Source: Phycisphaerae bacterium | GTDB lineage: Bacteria > Planctomycetota > Phycisphaerae > UBA1845 > JAFGLZ01 | Assembly: GCA_016927755.1 (NCBI GenBank) | Contig: JAFGLZ010000103.1 | Span: 1-37,817 of the forward strand | DNA length: 37,817 nucleotides | Direction of reading: 5' to 3' | Part shown: positions 7,628-16,313 of the stretch, in pieces | Numbering within the stretch: position 1 is the first letter of the stretch | Layout: each line of letters opens with the position of its first letter | Translations under genes and position numbers: made by a program | The notes under the pieces: generated by a model | Told to the model about the DNA's origin: nothing | Databases searched by the model: none | Seen by the model: the letters and a program-made list of their open reading frames with translations, nothing else

Positions 7628-10120
7628 TCAGCGATCCCTGCATCTGAACAGACCTGCAAGGATCAGCAGTGCCACGGGCATGATCGACACGAGCGGTAGT
7701 CCAGCGCCGCAGTTGAATGTGGCCTGGACGTGTTGGTCGTGGGTCATCGGGACGGAGAGGAGCGTATCGACGGCCAGCGTTGCGTAGTTGGCGTCGCCCG
7801 GAAAGTTGGGGTCGTAGACGCGCCAGGAGTCGAAGGTCCTGCCCTCATCGGGGATGGCCGTGAGCGTGACAATGCTGCCGGCGGGGTAGACGAGATGACT
7901 GGGGTCGTTGGGCTCCGGGTCGACCTGGACGGAGCCCCAGCGAGGAATGGCGACGTCGAGCGTTAGGGTGTAGGTGAGATTGGGCCAATACTCATCAGCG
8001 CCGACATCGACGACGCCGTAGGTTCTGCATTGGCCGTCCGCATCGGTGCATCCGGCGTAGTCGCCGTTCGGGTCGCCGGTATCGACACAGGGAGATTCAG
8101 ACGAGAGGCATGCGCCAGAGATGCGGTAGGCGTCTCCGCTGTTGGCAATCGCAGAGGCATCCCCCCAGACGGTGAGCGTGTCTGGCGTGTTGGCCAGGAT
8201 GACGAACGAGGCGTCCTGCGTGGTATCGGGATTGAGCTGTTTGCCGACGAGTTCTCCTTTCCACCAGGTCGCGGAGGCATCCGACAGGACGCTCTGGTGG
8301 GTTTGCGGGTCGTAGACGGGCTGTGCGGACCAGACACCGGCAGGACCTTGGGCGAAGTTGGGGTCCTGGGCGAAATTGCCCTCGGCCCAGATGAGGGAGG
8401 CGGTTTCGTCGATGAGGGCGTCGTCTTGACCGCCTTGGACATCGCTGTAGGCCACGGTGAGCTGGGCGTCGTTGCGAAGCGCGATCTGGGCGCCGAGGTC
8501 GTCGACGTTGGCCCAGAGGATGCAGTTGCGGATCGACGTGGTTCCTGCCTCCACCAGCAGGCCGCCGCCGTACTGCCAACCGTAGGACCGCACCCAGTTG
8601 TGGCGAATCGTGGTGTTGACGATCGACGAGGCGGCTTGGAGGCTCCACACGCCGCCGCCGCCATTTCGCTCGATGGTGCAGTTCTCGATCAGCGTGCTGC
8701 CGGCACCGGTCAGGTAGAGGCCTCCGGGGCCGGGGTCGGTCGCATAGTTCTCGACGATGGCGCAGTTGCGGATTCGCACGTCTCCGCCACTGACGTAGAC
8801 ACCGCCAGCGTAGTGATTGGAGACTGAGTTCCCGGCAATCGTTGTGCGAAAGACATCCGCGCTACAATCGAAGAGGGCCAAGCCGCCGGCATTGTCGTCG
8901 TTCCAGTTGTCGATCACGGAAGACTCGACGATCGTGATCCGGCTGGCTTGGGCGTAGACTCCCGCCCCGTAACCTTCAGCGAGGTTGTCTAGGATGATGC
9001 TGTTCTGAATGATCAGGACGCCACTGTCGCAGAAGACTCCGCATCCCTGACCGTTGCCATCGTTTCTTCTGATCAGACATGCATTGATCGTCAGCGTACC
9101 ACCCGTGGCGTAGACGCCGCCGCCGTCGTCCGTTCGCCCGTACCTTCCGTTCTCGACGATGGCACAGTCCGTCAAGGACATCTCACTCTCTACTCCGCAG
9201 ATCCCGGAGCCATCGCCGTAGCGAGAGCCGAAGATGCCGGCCATGTTGCCGATGAAGGTGCATCCGAGCAGTCGAGGGCTACTGACGTTGTTGTGCATGC
9301 CTCCGCCATGGCTGGCGGTGTTTTGGGCGAACTCGCAGTTGGTGAAGGTGGGATGGCTGCCGGAATTGTTGCGAACGCCTCCACCCAATTCGGCGGCGAG
9401 GTTGTCGCTGAACCGGCAACGGGTCAGCATCGGATTGCTCTGGAGATTGTAGAGTCCGGCACCGTAGGACGCGGTGTTCGCCTCGAAGCGACAGTCAACC
9501 AAGGCGGGGCCGCTGACGTTGCAGAACATTCCGCCGCCGGTGTCGAAGGCGGTGTTTTGCTCGAATCGGCAGCCGATCAGCGTCGGGTTTGCGTCGTGGC
9601 AGTAGACTCCCCCGCCCCAAGTGTCGCTGTAGTTGTCGACGAGAACGCAGTTTTGAATCGTTGGGCTCGCGCCATCACAGTAAATCGCGCCTCCGGCCGA
9701 GAGCATCTCCCCCTCCCACAGCTCGTCAGGACCATAGCCGTTCGTGATCGTCAGACCCGCCAGGACCGAGTTGGGCCCCTCGGCCGAGCGGAACGCCACG
9801 CCGCGATGGGGATCGCCGCCCGTGCCCTGACAGTCGATGATGGTGGCCTCAACCACGTTCGGATCATTGGGATCCGTGCCGCGAAGGGTGACGGCCCGTC
9901 CGCCGAAGTCCAAGTCACGGTTTCCGGGTCCGGAGTAGGCGCCTTGTGCGACGACGACCTCGTCCCCGGCCGAGGAGGCATCGATGGCGGACTGGATCGT
10001 CGGGTAGTTTGGGCAGGGGACGTTCAGGATTTCGCCCGCGGCGGTGGAGGCACGTCGGGCGCTTCCCAGACATACGAGTGCCGCAAGGACCAACACAGGT
10101 CGAGGACGCGCGCGTGTCAT
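7628..10120 (-). CDS. Secreted right-handed parallel beta-helix repeat protein
   Basis: This 830-residue exported protein has a signal peptide (about residues 1-27). GGGAG lies eight bases before the ATG at 10120. Residues about 40-570 consist of parallel beta-helix turns of the polymorphic-outer-membrane-protein type, with recurring patterns such as GGGVYCHDANPTLIGCRF and GGGMFCN. IQSAIDASSAGDEVVV is the typical first turn of planctomycete surface beta-helix proteins. About 580-720 is an extra region with SPCVDTGDPNGDY and VDVGADEY, the usual end of such helices. The C-terminus has an InlB-type repeat (DPNFPGDAN), then CGAGLPL, a hydrophobic segment and RCRDR. It may bind polysaccharide or act as an adhesin; no catalytic residues were recognised. 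Confidence 0.87.
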   Translation of the reverse strand: MTRARPRPVLVLAALVCLGSARRASTAAGEILNVPCPNYPTIQSAIDASSAGDEVVVAQGAYSGPGNRDLDFGGRAVTLRGTDPNDPNVVEATIIDCQGTGGDPHRGVAFRSAEGPNSVLAGLTITNGYGPDELWEGEMLSAGGAIYCDGASPTIQNCVLVDNYSDTWGGGVYCHDANPTLIGCRFEQNTAFDTGGGMFCNVSGPALVDCRFEANTASYGAGLYNLQSNPMLTRCRFSDNLAAELGGGVRNNSGSHPTFTNCEFAQNTASHGGGMHNNVSSPRLLGCTFIGNMAGIFGSRYGDGSGICGVESEMSLTDCAIVENGRYGRTDDGGGVYATGGTLTINACLIRRNDGNGQGCGVFCDSGVLIIQNSIILDNLAEGYGAGVYAQASRITIVESSVIDNWNDDNAGGLALFDCSADVFRTTIAGNSVSNHYAGGVYVSGGDVRIRNCAIVENYATDPGPGGLYLTGAGSTLIENCTIERNGGGGVWSLQAASSIVNTTIRHNWVRSYGWQYGGGLLVEAGTTSIRNCILWANVDDLGAQIALRNDAQLTVAYSDVQGGQDDALIDETASLIWAEGNFAQDPNFAQGPAGVWSAQPVYDPQTHQSVLSDASATWWKGELVGKQLNPDTTQDASFVILANTPDTLTVWGDASAIANSGDAYRISGACLSSESPCVDTGDPNGDYAGCTDADGQCRTYGVVDVGADEYWPNLTYTLTLDVAIPRWGSVQVDPEPNDPSHLVYPAGSIVTLTAIPDEGRTFDSWRVYDPNFPGDANYATLAVDTLLSVPMTHDQHVQATFNCGAGLPLVSIMPVALLILAGLFRCRDR

Positions 10121-10337
10121 CGGTCGGTCTCCCGAAGGTTCTTCCCGGCAGATCCAGGGCCCCTCCGCCCGGCGCCTTCGATTCCCTCCGGGACCGCAGT
10201 TGGCGACCCCCTCGCGTGGCTTTCGGTTGACCAGTAAAAGTTACACCATTCCCAGCGAAAAACCAGCGTGTCCGAGTGTGATGAGGTGTCTTCCTGATGC
10301 GTGTTCCGGTCGCGCGGCGGGGTTTGGGAGCGGCTCG

Positions 10338-11351
10338 TCAGGCGCCGGTATGGAGGTTTGCCCGCCCGACGAGGTCGGTGGCGCCGGCCAGGCCGCGACG
10401 TACAAGGTAGGCCTGGAGGCCCTCGATGATCGGGATGGGAAGGGCCGGATCGCCGAAAAGGGCCGTCCCGACGGCCACGGCGCTCGCCCCTGCCAGCATG
10501 AACTCGACGGCGTCTTGCCAGCGGGTTACGCCGCCCATTCCGACAATGGGCACGCCGGCGTCTCGGCAGACGGTTCTGTAGACCTTGCTGATCAGATTAA
10601 CGGCCATCGGCTTGATGGCGGGGCCGCTCATCCCACCGGTGTTGTTGGCCAGTTTGGGTCGCCAGGTCTCGATGTCGATGGCCATGCCCACGAATGTGTT
10701 GACCATGCTGATGACGTCGGCGCCGGCCTCGACAGCAGCTCGGGCGGTCGCGGTGATGTCGGTGACATTCGGGCTCAGCTTGACGATCAAGATGCAGCGC
10801 CGCACTTCAGCCCTGACGCGGGCCACGAGATCTCTGAGTCCGTCGGGGTCGGCGCCGAAGACCATACCGTCGGCGACGTTGGGACAACTGACGTTCAGCT
10901 CCAACCCGGCGATCTCCTCGATCGGATCGAGGCGGCGGCAGACGGTGAGGTAGTCGTCGGGGGAATGGCCGGCCACGTTGACGAAGACGGGGATTCCGAG
11001 CTTGGCCAGGTCTGGGACCTTCTCGGCCACGAAGCGCTCGAGGCCCACGTTGGCCAGGCCGATGGCGTTGAGCATGCCGGCGCTGGTCTCGACGACGCGC
11101 GGGGGCGGGTTGCCGAGGCGCTCCTCGACGGTGACGCTCTTCGTGGTGAAGGCACCTAGCCGGGTCAGGTCGAGGAAATCGGACAGCTCTGGCCCGTAGC
11201 CGCACGTTCCCGAGGCGGTCAGGATGGGGTTCGCCAGGCGCACACCCGCCAAGTCGACGGAGAGATCCACCTCATTGCCCGATTCGCGTGTCATGGTGGG
11301 CGCAAGCTTCGGGCCATCGACGGAATCTGTCAAGCGGACGGGCGTCGCCAT
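10338..11351 (-). CDS. pyrD: Dihydroorotate dehydrogenase, class 1 (PyrD, 1B-like)
   Basis: This enzyme oxidises dihydroorotate to orotate in pyrimidine synthesis using FMN. The 337-residue protein has a class-1 core: ANPILTASGTCGYG, TTKSVTVEER, ETSAGMLNAIGLAN, the NVSCPN motif with catalytic Cys156 (Cys is the family's class-1 base), KLSPNV, a GGMSGPAIKP loop and the GMGGV phosphate-binding strand. The start at 11351 overlaps the stop of the upstream Fe-S protein gene (TAATG), and no strong ribosome binding site is seen, so translation is probably coupled. The first 19 residues precede a second possible start at Met20. No pyrK is adjacent; the upstream Fe-S protein may replace it (inference). 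Confidence 0.93.
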   Translation of the reverse strand: MATPVRLTDSVDGPKLAPTMTRESGNEVDLSVDLAGVRLANPILTASGTCGYGPELSDFLDLTRLGAFTTKSVTVEERLGNPPPRVVETSAGMLNAIGLANVGLERFVAEKVPDLAKLGIPVFVNVAGHSPDDYLTVCRRLDPIEEIAGLELNVSCPNVADGMVFGADPDGLRDLVARVRAEVRRCILIVKLSPNVTDITATARAAVEAGADVISMVNTFVGMAIDIETWRPKLANNTGGMSGPAIKPMAVNLISKVYRTVCRDAGVPIVGMGGVTRWQDAVEFMLAGASAVAVGTALFGDPALPIPIIEGLQAYLVRRGLAGATDLVGRANLHTGA

Positions 11352-12658
11352 TACCCGACGGTGTCGGCCATGTCGCCGGCGAAGCCCTTTGCCTTCTTGA
11401 CCACGGAGTTGAGGAAGGCGGAGCGTAGCGGCTTGATGGCCATGGCGACCTTGAAAGGCGGACTCTTCTCGATGACGCCGAGGACCCTGCCCAGCGCGCG
11501 GTGGCTCAGCCGCTCGGGGGTATCAAAGATGAGATCGGCGAGCTTGCCGCGCTCGATGGCCATCGCGACGCGCTGATCGAAGACGGTTTCGGGGGTGTAG
11601 ACGCGTTGGGGTCGCGGCTCCATGCGAATGGCGCCGGACTTGCAGGCCGAGTAGCAGACGCCGCATCCGAGACAGAGCCCTTCGTCGCGGACGGCCTTGC
11701 GTTTCTTCTTGCCGTCGTGGCGGACTTCGTCGTAGTCGATTGCCTTGACGGGACAGGCTTTGGCGCACTTGCCGCAGCCGGTGCATTTGTCGCGATCGAT
11801 GACCATGAGCCAATTGGAGGTGACGATGGCGCCGCGGATGTCGAAATCGCGGATGGCCTGCATCATACCGCAGCAGCAGCCGCAGCAGTTGCAGATGTAG
11901 GTCACCTTGCGTTGGATGTTGTCGCCGGTCTGGGCGAGGCCGGCCTTTTTGGCTTTCTCAAGCAGGGCCATACCTTCGCTGTTGCTGATGGGCCTAGCCA
12001 AACCGCTACGGACCATCGTCGTCGCGCCGTAGTTGAAGGTCATGCAGACTTCCTGGGGCGCCTCGCATTGCTTGCCCAAGTGCTCGGCCTTGTGACGGCA
12101 GGCACAGAGCGAGACGCCCACGGCGGTTGCGGTCTTGACGATATGGCTGGCGCGCTCCCAGTCGAGGATCTCGGTGTGGTCGCCGTCGGGCAGGGCCTCC
12201 TCGCGGACGAGGGACCGGCCGATCTGGGTCTGGCCCCCGAAGATCGCATGTGAGAACCTGTCGTCCTGGCTCATGTACTGCTCGAAGAGCCTGGCGAGCT
12301 CGGCCATTGGCAGCTCGTCGCGAGTTCGCATGAAGGTGAACTCGAAGAAGCCGATCACGACCGGCGTGAGACAAACAAGCCGCTTGCCCTTGTACTCCAG
12401 GTCGAGGACGATTCCGCGACGCCCCAGGTCGGTGATCTTGTCGCCGAGCTCGTCCCGGGGGATCTTCAGCCGCCGCGAGAGGGCGTTCAGGGAGATGGGC
12501 TGGCTTGGGATCTGCCGCGCCATCTCGGCGTCCTCTGGGGAGAAGAGCAGCTTGAGTATCTTCATGAAGACGGGCGAGTCCGGCGCGCCGGTCACGTTGC
12601 GGTCGAGGCGTTTCTGCAGGAGCCGGTATTCCCGATCGGCATTGACGATGTGTCCCAC
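11351..12658 (-). CDS. Cysteine-rich 4Fe-4S dicluster protein with N-terminal winged-helix-like region
   Basis: The GTG start at 12658 is set by GGAGGAG immediately upstream and gives 435 residues; the frame remains open far upstream inside the glycosidase gene, but that part is not coding. Residues about 45-100 (LNALSRRLKIPRDELGDKI) resemble a winged helix. The middle has CACRHKAEHLGKQCEAPQEVC and a dense CNCCGCCCG cluster. The C-terminal third holds two ferredoxin motifs, CTGCGKCAKACP and CLGCGVCYSAC, predicting two 4Fe-4S clusters. It is cytoplasmic. Its stop overlaps the pyrD start, suggesting it passes electrons to or from PyrD. Similar proteins are annotated only as 4Fe-4S binding proteins. 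Confidence 0.85.
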   Translation of the reverse strand: MGHIVNADREYRLLQKRLDRNVTGAPDSPVFMKILKLLFSPEDAEMARQIPSQPISLNALSRRLKIPRDELGDKITDLGRRGIVLDLEYKGKRLVCLTPVVIGFFEFTFMRTRDELPMAELARLFEQYMSQDDRFSHAIFGGQTQIGRSLVREEALPDGDHTEILDWERASHIVKTATAVGVSLCACRHKAEHLGKQCEAPQEVCMTFNYGATTMVRSGLARPISNSEGMALLEKAKKAGLAQTGDNIQRKVTYICNCCGCCCGMMQAIRDFDIRGAIVTSNWLMVIDRDKCTGCGKCAKACPVKAIDYDEVRHDGKKKRKAVRDEGLCLGCGVCYSACKSGAIRMEPRPQRVYTPETVFDQRVAMAIERGKLADLIFDTPERLSHRALGRVLGVIEKSPPFKVAMAIKPLRSAFLNSVVKKAKGFAGDMADTVG

Positions 12659-12689
12659 GGTCTCCTCCCAACCAAGCTCGCGTGCCCGT

Positions 12690-12698
12690 ATTCTAGCA
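12690..12698 (-). promoter_or_regulatory. Possible extended -10 promoter for the Fe-S/pyrD pair
   Basis: On the minus strand, TGCTAGAAT matches an extended -10 element (TG-N-TATAAT, 5 of 6). It sits about 30 bases upstream of the GTG start of the Fe-S gene, in the 71-base gap after the glycosidase stop. No matching -35 was seen. It would allow the Fe-S/pyrD pair to be transcribed separately from the glycosidase gene. Confidence 0.3.
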
Positions 12699-12729
12699 GG
12701 AAGACGCGGTTCCAGGCCACCTGCCGAGG

Positions 12730-14664
12730 TCAAGACGGATTCAGCGGTCGGTAGAGGCGATCGCGAAAGGCCTGCTCGCGGAGCAGGACGGCTTGGAGGA
12801 ACCTGAAGCTGTCGGCCAGATAGCCCTCGTAGCCGCTGGGCTTTCCGTCCCAGGTCGTCCAGTCGATGCCCTTGGGATAGGCGTCGGTCACGCCGTTTTG
12901 AAACTCGCCGCGCTGCTGCCGCTCGAGCATGGCGCGGAGGATCTTGTCGGCCGGTTCCGGATCGCCAGCGACGTAGTGTGCGGCGAGGAAGTGCAGGACC
13001 TGGCCGGCGGTAATTCCGCCATTCATGTAATAGCCAAAGGTGTCGGCGCCGTCCTCTTTCTGGGGAATCCCGCAGGCATTGGGCAGGAGGTAGTCCGCTC
13101 GGCGGACGGGGATCAGCATGGGGGGGACACCCAAGTCGAAGCGCGTGAACCCGACGGTGGCCATCTTGGCGCGGAGGCGGGCGAGAATCTCCTTGCCTTC
13201 GGCGGGGGGGAGGAGGCCGTACTCGATGGCGATGCCGTTCCATACCGGCGAGGCGTAGTCGTGTAGCTCGCCATCGGCACTGCGCCACATGCCCAGCCAT
13301 CCCGTCTTGGGGTTGAACAGCACGTCGCGATAGGCCGCCTGGAGCCGATCGGCGAGCTTTGTGTATCTCGTGCGTTGCTCGGCGCGACCGAGACGATGCT
13401 CCAAGTCGGCCAGGCATCGCCACGCACGGTAGGCGATGGCGTTGGTGAGGCCGTCCTTGTGCCCCACGTTGAGGGCGTCGAACCAACTGCAGGAGCGATT
13501 GGGCTGGACGAGTGTTCCCAGGTTGCCGCTCTGGGTGGCCTCGATCATGCCGTCGGCGTCCACATCGCGCTTGGCGAGGAAGTCGGCGATGATCTCGAGG
13601 CGGTCGATCCGCCGGGCAAGCCACGACCGGTCGCCCGTGGCCTCGAAGTAGGTCCAGGCCGCGATGAGCGGACTGCTGTTGGCGTCCAGGAAGCCGCCGT
13701 AGCTCCAGTAGGCGATCATCTCGCCGGTGGGACGGACCTTGTGATCGAGCCACCAGTCGAACGTGCGTCGAACGAGGGGGGCCAGTGAGATCTCGGGGGC
13801 AATCCGCGGCATCCAGAAGGCCTGATCGGCGTAGAACCAGAGGCTGCAGCTTGCGGGATCGCTGACCACGTTGTTGCCGAGCATTCCCGGCGGGGCGCTG
13901 TGGGGATTTCCCTTGTCGCCCCATTCGGCGGTCGGCTGGAGGCAATTGAGCCATCCCCGTCTGGCCTGGCGCCAAAGGTCCGTCGAGCGTAGTCCCTCTG
14001 GGGGCGGGAGCAGGACCGGCGTCAGGTCGAGCGTGAACGACGTGCCGGGTCCGAGGGGTTCCAGGTGGAGGGTCAGATCGACCGTCTTGTTCTTGCGGCT
14101 GCCCAGGAGGCGACCGGCGACCGGCCGGCCGGCTGTTTCTCTCAGCAGCATCTGTCCGAAGTCAGGGGCGCTGACGACGGCGGGGAGATGAAGCGTGCCG
14201 TCGGCGTGCCACTTGGCCGGCAGGACCGTCGTCGGCGTCACGCGGGGGTCGAAAGGGAAGAGGATCTCCGCGGCCTTGATTCGGCCGGCGGCGGCGCCTC
14301 GGACCGTCAGGCAGAGGGAGAGTGTCCCTCCGCGGCGGGTCAGCTCCCATGTTGCCGTAGCGTCGTCGATGATGCCCACGTCATAGAGGGTGGAGCTGCT
14401 CCGAGATTCGGCCGGCGCCGACGGGGCCTCGCGCCATTGCTGGTCGACGAGGAAACGAAGGCTGACGCCGGCTTGTTTGCGTAGCAGGTTCGTGCGGACT
14501 CGAGGGCCGCCTTCGGTATCCCAGCTCAGGAAGGTGATGCTCGGCTTCTGGGGGTCGGCGCGAAGTTCCGCCACGGGCGCTGGACCTGATGAGGCGGCGG
14601 CAATGATTGGCGGCAGCGAAACGGACGCGAGCAGCGCCAACACGATTCCGATCACACGATTCAT
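12730..14664 (-). CDS. Secreted six-hairpin glycosidase-like protein
   Basis: The ATG at 14664 has AAGGA about ten bases upstream and gives a 644-residue product with a signal peptide (MNRVIGIVLALLASVSLPPIIAA). The frame is open back to 15009, but that stretch is the promoter region. Residues about 40-260 look like an all-beta N-terminal domain. About 265-640 looks like an (alpha/alpha)6 barrel of the amylo-glucosidase/GH63/rhamnosidase type: FYADQAFWMPRIAPE, YWSYGGFLDANSSPL, SCSWFDALNVG, GWLGMWR, SPVWNGIAIEYGLLP and a terminal DSFRFLQAVLLRE. Acidic residues in these motifs are candidate catalysts but I cannot assign them. It probably hydrolyses an exogenous glycan in the periplasm or outside the cell. 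Confidence 0.8.
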   Translation of the reverse strand: MNRVIGIVLALLASVSLPPIIAAASSGPAPVAELRADPQKPSITFLSWDTEGGPRVRTNLLRKQAGVSLRFLVDQQWREAPSAPAESRSSSTLYDVGIIDDATATWELTRRGGTLSLCLTVRGAAAGRIKAAEILFPFDPRVTPTTVLPAKWHADGTLHLPAVVSAPDFGQMLLRETAGRPVAGRLLGSRKNKTVDLTLHLEPLGPGTSFTLDLTPVLLPPPEGLRSTDLWRQARRGWLNCLQPTAEWGDKGNPHSAPPGMLGNNVVSDPASCSLWFYADQAFWMPRIAPEISLAPLVRRTFDWWLDHKVRPTGEMIAYWSYGGFLDANSSPLIAAWTYFEATGDRSWLARRIDRLEIIADFLAKRDVDADGMIEATQSGNLGTLVQPNRSCSWFDALNVGHKDGLTNAIAYRAWRCLADLEHRLGRAEQRTRYTKLADRLQAAYRDVLFNPKTGWLGMWRSADGELHDYASPVWNGIAIEYGLLPPAEGKEILARLRAKMATVGFTRFDLGVPPMLIPVRRADYLLPNACGIPQKEDGADTFGYYMNGGITAGQVLHFLAAHYVAGDPEPADKILRAMLERQQRGEFQNGVTDAYPKGIDWTTWDGKPSGYEGYLADSFRFLQAVLLREQAFRDRLYRPLNPS

Positions 14665-14996
14665 GGGATTGTCGTCCTTGCCATGGCGTTCAGTTCGGTT
14701 GCCCCGCGTCGCCGGAGGGCAGCCTGGATGGATCCAAGCGTCCCGCAACAACGAATGAACAGTATGCTTCTCGAAAACCGTAGATGGGTGATTCATGACT
14801 TCATCCGTCGGGGACCTGAATCCCGGCCTGAATTCGAGTCCCCCACCGCTGAAGCGATGGGCCACCCACCTCGGGCGTGCTGGTCGAAGCAAGCCGATAC
14901 GGTAACCTACGAGAACCCGATCGGACAACCGACGGCAGCCGACGCTATAATCAGGGCGGCATTTCCGGGCGCCATCTGAATCGAGAGGACACTCAG
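14665..14996. other. Divergent intergenic region between the glycosidase and acyl-CoA dehydrogenase genes
   Basis: This 332-base gap separates two divergent genes. It holds the rightward promoter listed separately and presumably a leftward one that I could not identify. Two near-direct repeats, CCTGAATCCCGG and CCTGAATTCGAG, lie adjacent at about 14815-14838. No gene or RNA was recognised. Confidence 0.35.
14922..14951 (+). promoter_or_regulatory. Sigma-70-like promoter for the acyl-CoA dehydrogenase gene
   Basis: A perfect TATAAT at 14946-14951 has CGGACA (4 of 6 matches to TTGACA) 18 bases upstream. Transcription would begin near 14958, about 39 bases before the ATG at 14997, which rules out the earlier in-frame start at 14877. 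Confidence 0.5.
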
Positions 14997-16232
14997 ATGA
15001 TCGAAGCAATGCTGACCGAAGAGCAGAAACGGCTCCGCGAGGAGGTCCGTGGGTTCGTCAAGTCGATTCCGCGGCAACTCCTGTTGGACATGGACGCGGA
15101 CAAGGCGCGGTATCCGCGCGAGTATCTCGAGGCGGCGGCCGAGCGGAGGCTGCTGGGACTGCGGTTCGCCCCTGAGCACGGGGGTCGCGGGCTGTCGTGG
15201 CAGGACGAAATCATCGCGTTGGAGGAGGTGGGGACGCTGCCGCTGTCGCTCGGATGCCTGTACTCGCTGGCGAGCATCTGCGGCGAGGCGTTGGAGGTGT
15301 TCGGCACGGAGGAGCAGAAGCGCCGTTACCTTCGTCCGACGCTGGATGCCAAGCTGACATGCGCCGAGGCGCTGACCGAGCCCCGAGGGGGCTCGGACTT
15401 CTTCGGCGCCACGACGGTGGCCCGCCGGGAGGGGGACCGTTACGTACTGAACGGTCAGAAGCGATTCGTCGTTGGGGCCGAGGGGGCGGACTACTTCCTT
15501 GTATACGCCAAGACCGACGCGGACGCGCCCAGCCACGAATCGCTCAGCATGTTTATTGTGGACAAGGCCATGGGCGTGGAGGTCAAGCACCTGTATGGAC
15601 TGATGGGAACGCGAGGGGGCGGGGCCGGGCGAATCCTGTTCAAGGACGTCGAGGCGCCGGCGGCGAACCTCGTCGGTCGGGAAGGTCAGGGCGGCGAGAT
15701 CTTCTATCGCATGATGATCCCGGAACGGATGACGAGCGCCGCGGGGGTTCTGGGCATCGCGCGGAGCGCCCTGGAGATCGCGGCGCGGTACAGCAATCGG
15801 CGGAAGGCCTTCGACCGGAGGATACGAGATTTCCAGGCCGTCAGCTTCAAGGTCGCTGACTGCATCACGAAGCTCGACGCAGCGAGTTCACTCGTGCACA
15901 CGACAGCGGTGACGATCGACCGGGGCGCCGATCCGGCCGTTGCCCGGCGCATGGTCTCCGAATGCAAGCGGTTCTGCACGGATGTGGGTTGGGAGGTCGT
16001 CAACGACGCGATGCAGATCCTCGGCGGCATCGGGTACACGAACGTCTATCCGATCGAGCGGATGCTCCGGGATGCGAGGCTGGCGATGATCTGGACGGGG
16101 ACGAACGAGATCATGAACTTGATCATCCAGCACGAGTACTACCGGGAGGTGCTCGGCCGGCAGGACGAGACCCGTGACGTGGAGGCAGACGCCCCCGAGG
16201 CCGATCAGGTCGACGAGAAGGTGTACGAGTAG
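14997..16232 (+). CDS. Acyl-CoA dehydrogenase family protein
   Basis: This 411-residue FAD enzyme is expected to introduce an alpha-beta double bond into an acyl-CoA. GAGAGGA precedes the ATG. The family layout is complete: an N-terminal helical domain, the middle beta domain with [13 protein letters not shown] and [19 protein letters not shown], and a C-terminal helical domain with [23 protein letters not shown] and IWTGTNEIM. The usual catalytic Glu of short/medium-chain enzymes (YEGT) is replaced by Thr (WTGT). Glu243 in PERMTSAAG aligns with the base used by isovaleryl- and long-chain dehydrogenases, so activity is likely retained. No electron-transfer flavoprotein or CoA ligase is adjacent; the substrate is unknown. 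Confidence 0.92.
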   Translation: MIEAMLTEEQKRLREEVRGFVKSIPRQLLLDMDADKARYPREYLEAAAERRLLGLRFAPEHGGRGLSWQDEIIALEEVGTLPLSLGCLYSLASICGEALEVFGTEEQKRRYLRPTLDAKLTCAEALTEPRGGSDFFGATTVARREGDRYVLNGQKRFVVGAEGADYFLVYAKTDADAPSHESLSMFIVDKAMGVEVKHLYGLMGTRGGGAGRILFKDVEAPAANLVGREGQGGEIFYRMMIPERMTSAAGVLGIARSALEIAARYSNRRKAFDRRIRDFQAVSFKVADCITKLDAASSLVHTTAVTIDRGADPAVARRMVSECKRFCTDVGWEVVNDAMQILGGIGYTNVYPIERMLRDARLAMIWTGTNEIMNLIIQHEYYREVLGRQDETRDVEADAPEADQVDEKVYE

Positions 16233-16313
16233 GCCGAGCATGGTCGGCACCGGTGACGGGTGGAATGCTCGCGGTGTGAAACCGAGGCGTCGTTTCGGAA
16301 GCGAGGCAGCGGC

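Noticed and set aside
12659..13975. An N-terminal extension of the Fe-S protein running back through the glycosidase gene
   Set aside because: That part is low-complexity Arg/Pro/Gly sequence antiparallel in frame to the glycosidase; a GGAGGAG site and GTG at 12658 mark the real start.
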